From: an uncultured Paracoccaceae bacterium
Lineage (GTDB): Bacteria; Pseudomonadota; Alphaproteobacteria; Rhodobacterales; Rhodobacteraceae
Direction of reading: 5' to 3'
DNA length: 36,222 nucleotides
NCBI GenBank assembly: GCA_951812305.1
Contig: CATOSB010000016.1
Span: forward strand, 1 to 36,222
Part shown: piece by piece, positions 34,130 to 36,222 of the stretch
How positions within the stretch are numbered: position 1 is the first letter of the stretch
Layout of the letters: every line of letters starts with the position of its first letter
Program-made: the position numbers and the translations under genes
The notes under the pieces: model-generated
Database searches by the model: none
Seen by the model: the letters and a program-made list of their open reading frames with translations, nothing else
Told to the model about the DNA's origin: nothing

Positions 34130-35023
34130 CTATATCTGGTATTCGACCTGCCTGATTGTTTCCGGCACGGTTATGGGTCCCATTTTAACTTTGGTTTTCC
34201 CGAGCATATAGGCTGCGACACACGAGATGAGGTGTACGAATGCGTTGGCAGGCGATCTGTGTCGAGTGTGTTCCAGTCCCATGCTGGTTTTCAACTTATC
34301 GAACAGAGTTTCGATGATGAACCGCCTTCGCAACAGGATTTTGTTCAGGATTGGCAGGAGATAGTTTTTCATGTTGCGGCGAATGCCGGTGACGAGGTGG
34401 AGGCCACGCTGCCAGAGCCGTTGGAAGAGGGATTTGGAGATATAGCCCTTATCAGCAAATATTTTGCCTTCGAGGCCCGCGATCATGGCTTCAAACGGCT
34501 TTCGATCATCGACATTACCTGCCGTGATTTTGACGGCCATGATCTCCCCCTTGTTGTTGATGATTAGATGCAGTTTGAAGCCAAAGAACCAGCCCATTGT
34601 GCTGCGACCGCGCTTTGCCAGCCCCTTGAAGACCTTGTTTCGATTAATGCGGGCATTGTGGCAGACCGCGAGCTTAGTGCTGTCGGCAAAATAGACGCCG
34701 GTTTTTTCACCGCTGAAGCAGTGCAGCAGTATGCAAAACGGCACCATTAATCTTGGCATGAGGCTGACAAACCGACCATAGCTCGGGAGGGTGCCAAAGC
34801 AGTCACGGTATTTCTGCTCAACGCCATAAATCCAATAATGTTTGAAGTCCTTGAACGGCGACAAGTGAAACAAGACCATGATGAACAGGCTCTCCCCCAG
34901 GGTCAGCTTGCCGGAGCGAAGCCTCTGACGACCCGAGGGGATCAACCGGTGGCGCTCCCAGTCCTCGTAGGTTTTTGCAAAATCATCGAGACAGACAAAA
35001 AGTGCGGTGTTAGTGATCGACAT
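34130..35023 (-). CDS. IS982-family transposase
   Basis: 297 residues from ATG 35023 (MSITNTALFVCLDDFAKTYE). The frame is open upstream, but this start fits the family. DDE residues lie in TGVYFADSTKLAVCHNARIN (first Asp), GKIFADKGYISKSLFQRLWQ (second Asp) and RRFIIETLFDKLKTSMGLEH (Glu). The stop is 20 bp from the left end of the element. The frame appears complete. Its last third recurs as the truncated remnant at 1797-2130. Confidence 0.92.
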   Translation of the reverse strand: MSITNTALFVCLDDFAKTYEDWERHRLIPSGRQRLRSGKLTLGESLFIMVLFHLSPFKDFKHYWIYGVEQKYRDCFGTLPSYGRFVSLMPRLMVPFCILLHCFSGEKTGVYFADSTKLAVCHNARINRNKVFKGLAKRGRSTMGWFFGFKLHLIINNKGEIMAVKITAGNVDDRKPFEAMIAGLEGKIFADKGYISKSLFQRLWQRGLHLVTGIRRNMKNYLLPILNKILLRRRFIIETLFDKLKTSMGLEHTRHRSPANAFVHLISCVAAYMLGKTKVKMGPITVPETIRQVEYQI

Positions 35024-35151
35024 GAGTGGCGGTCCATATTGTGTCGCTTTTGAACCTTGAATCATGGGGCAACGTACCTGGAAACCCCTCTCACCCCATA
35101 CTAATCACGGGGGCATTCAGGCTGGTCAACACGGGGCAAAAGGTGCGCGCC

Positions 35152-35592
35152 ATGGAGAACAACTTCCCAATCAACGAAGATCTCGCTTATGAGAAGATCC
35201 GGGACCTCATGTTCGACATGATGGAAGAGGACCCCAACCGTTTCTACGCCCTCACGGATAAGCTCAATGAACTGGCTGCGCTCCCTAAAAGAACCATGAC
35301 ACTTGTGCTCGATCTGATGGCTGCCACTCCCTTTCAGGTGATCATCCCGAAACACGTACGGAAAAATGACCCTGATACATTCAAAGCAGATCACGAAACC
35401 GTTTCAAATGTTCTATTTCTTGGAGAGTTTGGCGGAATTGCCGTTGAACTGGAGCCAAATGAGGCTTTGAGAGAACCGAGGATCATTTCCATAACAATGG
35501 TGGAAATCCCTCATCGCAACCCTCTGCGAAAAAGGGTCAACGAGTATCGTAAAAAACGAATCAAAAAACTACGAAAAAATTCTGTCGAGTAG
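35152..35592 (+). CDS. 146-residue protein of unknown function, possible IS982 passenger
   Basis: Starts MENNFPINEDLAYEKIRDLM at ATG 35152. The first half is acidic and helical (FDMMEEDPNRFYALTDKLNE), a central part is hydrophobic/beta (TPFQVIIPKHVRKND, NVLFLGEFGGIAVELEPNEA), and the tail is very basic (RKRVNEYRKKRIKKLRKNS). It is divergent from the transposase, with 128 bp between the starts, and lies within the proposed inverted ends. I do not recognise the family. The basic tail could bind nucleic acid. If the element ends are wrong, it is simply a stranded gene next to the IS. Confidence 0.55.
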   Translation: MENNFPINEDLAYEKIRDLMFDMMEEDPNRFYALTDKLNELAALPKRTMTLVLDLMAATPFQVIIPKHVRKNDPDTFKADHETVSNVLFLGEFGGIAVELEPNEALREPRIISITMVEIPHRNPLRKRVNEYRKKRIKKLRKNSVE

Positions 35593-35630
35593 TGCACTGG
35601 TGACGCCAACGTCTTATCCAGAATCGGGGT

Positions 35631-36222
35631 ATCATAGCAAGCGTGATTTTGAACACGCGCAGCGTCAATCTGATGGAAAATGCGGCTGCTCTGCCCCGCG
35701 ATATCGGCTCTGTGGACCACCGCTATCAATACATTTCGCGGGTTCTGGGCAATCCTCACATCGATACTGATGAGATCATGCAGGCCTATGTTGGTGAAAT
35801 TTTCCGCCGCCAGTGTGAGGCCGGAGAAACGATTGTGGTGGCCCTTGATCAAAGCAAGCTCAACGAAGGGCATGAGGTTTTGATGTTATCGGTGCGGATG
35901 CGGGATCGGGCCCTCCCGGTCGCCTGGCGTGTACGCCAGACCAAAGGGCCGATTGGATGGCGCGTGCAACATGAGCTTTTGGAAGCAGTCCGCCCATGGC
36001 TCCCGGCGGATGCGCGTGTGTTGCTGGCGGGAGATCGGTTTTATGGAACCGCCCGATTGGTCGCATGGTGCCAGGAGGCTGGATGGGACTACCGGCTGCG
36101 CATGAAGGGAAATATCACACTGCAACATCAGGGTGGCGAGATGATGACGCGCGAAATTGCCCAACTGATGCCCGAAGGGCTTGTAAACGCTGAGCTTTAC
36201 GGAACGGGCGTCTTTAGCAACA
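35631..36222 (+). pseudogene. partial second copy of the IS4 type B transposase, runs off the window
   Basis: From atcatagc at 35631 the sequence follows 31928-32519 without a difference that I noticed, to the window edge. The first 38 codons of the transposase frame and the left terminal repeat are missing. The IS982-type right end abuts directly at 35630. The copy has therefore been cut by that element or by recombination, and without its left end it cannot move. Confidence 0.85.

Larger units (their letters stand above)
34110..35630 (-). mobile_element. IS982-type element with an extra divergent gene
   Basis: The left end acctgagttctggataag (34110-34127) and the complement of 35613-35630 (accccgattctggataag) agree at 14 of 18 positions. 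I therefore take 34110-35630 (1521 bp) as one element. That is about half as long again as a normal IS982 member, and the excess holds a second ORF. The flanks show no duplication: left is the vWA gene, right the middle of an IS4 type B copy. The left end equals the IS982 remnant at 2133-2150. Confidence 0.65.

Overview
The window looks like chromosomal DNA of an alphaproteobacterium, most likely of the Roseobacter group (Rhodobacteraceae). The evidence is the conserved block hemY – Mic60-like – hemD / tsaD – gpsA – EVE – DUF1761, the base composition, and DUF2853 and DUF1761 genes of the type found there. The insertion sequence (IS) density is extreme: roughly three quarters of the 36 kb is mobile DNA. 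Such density is known from polar roseobacters such as Octadecabacter, but that genus is only a guess.

Layout. 1-159: 3' end of an unidentified gene. 197-1796: IS66-family element (single-transposase, ISBst12 type), copy 1, at a deletion scar that has cut an IS982-type element (1797-2150). 2154-8839: the intact housekeeping block. hemY, the Mic60-like gene and hemD read leftward; tsaD, gpsA, EVE and DUF1761 read rightward. 9036-9151: terminator and last codons of a DUF2853 gene cut by an IS1595-type end. 9171-10771: IS66-family copy 2 with a perfect 8-bp target duplication, placed inside that IS1595-type end. 10793-16276: a small gene and a restriction-modification pair on the minus strand. 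The endonuclease gene is split by a complete three-gene IS66 (8-bp duplication) and the C5-methyltransferase gene has lost its 5' part. An IS630 element lies just downstream of the pair. 16277-18829: large serine recombinase plus a DUF5372-like partner gene. 18829-26070: the right part of an IS21 element. It is split by three IS630-type elements joined end to end at CTAG, and the third of these carries a 2.93-kb IS1595-type transposon with passenger genes. 26153-28093: pile-up of IS256, IS5 and IS4 remnants, with a 111-bp MITE-like insert in the IS4 transposase. 28129-34109: two adjacent genes for secreted proteins, one with a von Willebrand A domain, interrupted by ISAs1, IS630 and IS4 elements. 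All three insertions can be removed to restore the reading frames. 34110-35630: IS982-type element with an extra divergent ORF. 35631-end: partial second copy of the IS4 element.

Most notable. (a) Two IS1595-type units carry cargo: one intact unit with a PIN-domain nuclease and a 281-residue partner, and one broken unit that apparently contained the restriction-modification pair. Both carry a small protein with the shared core YQPxKxEM. (b) The intact unit landed exactly on the A7 frameshift heptamer of an IS630 transposase. (c) IS630 elements are stacked at CTAG. (d) A two-gene secreted/vWA locus can be rebuilt in frame from its insertions. All family names are from recognition of the sequences; no database search was run.
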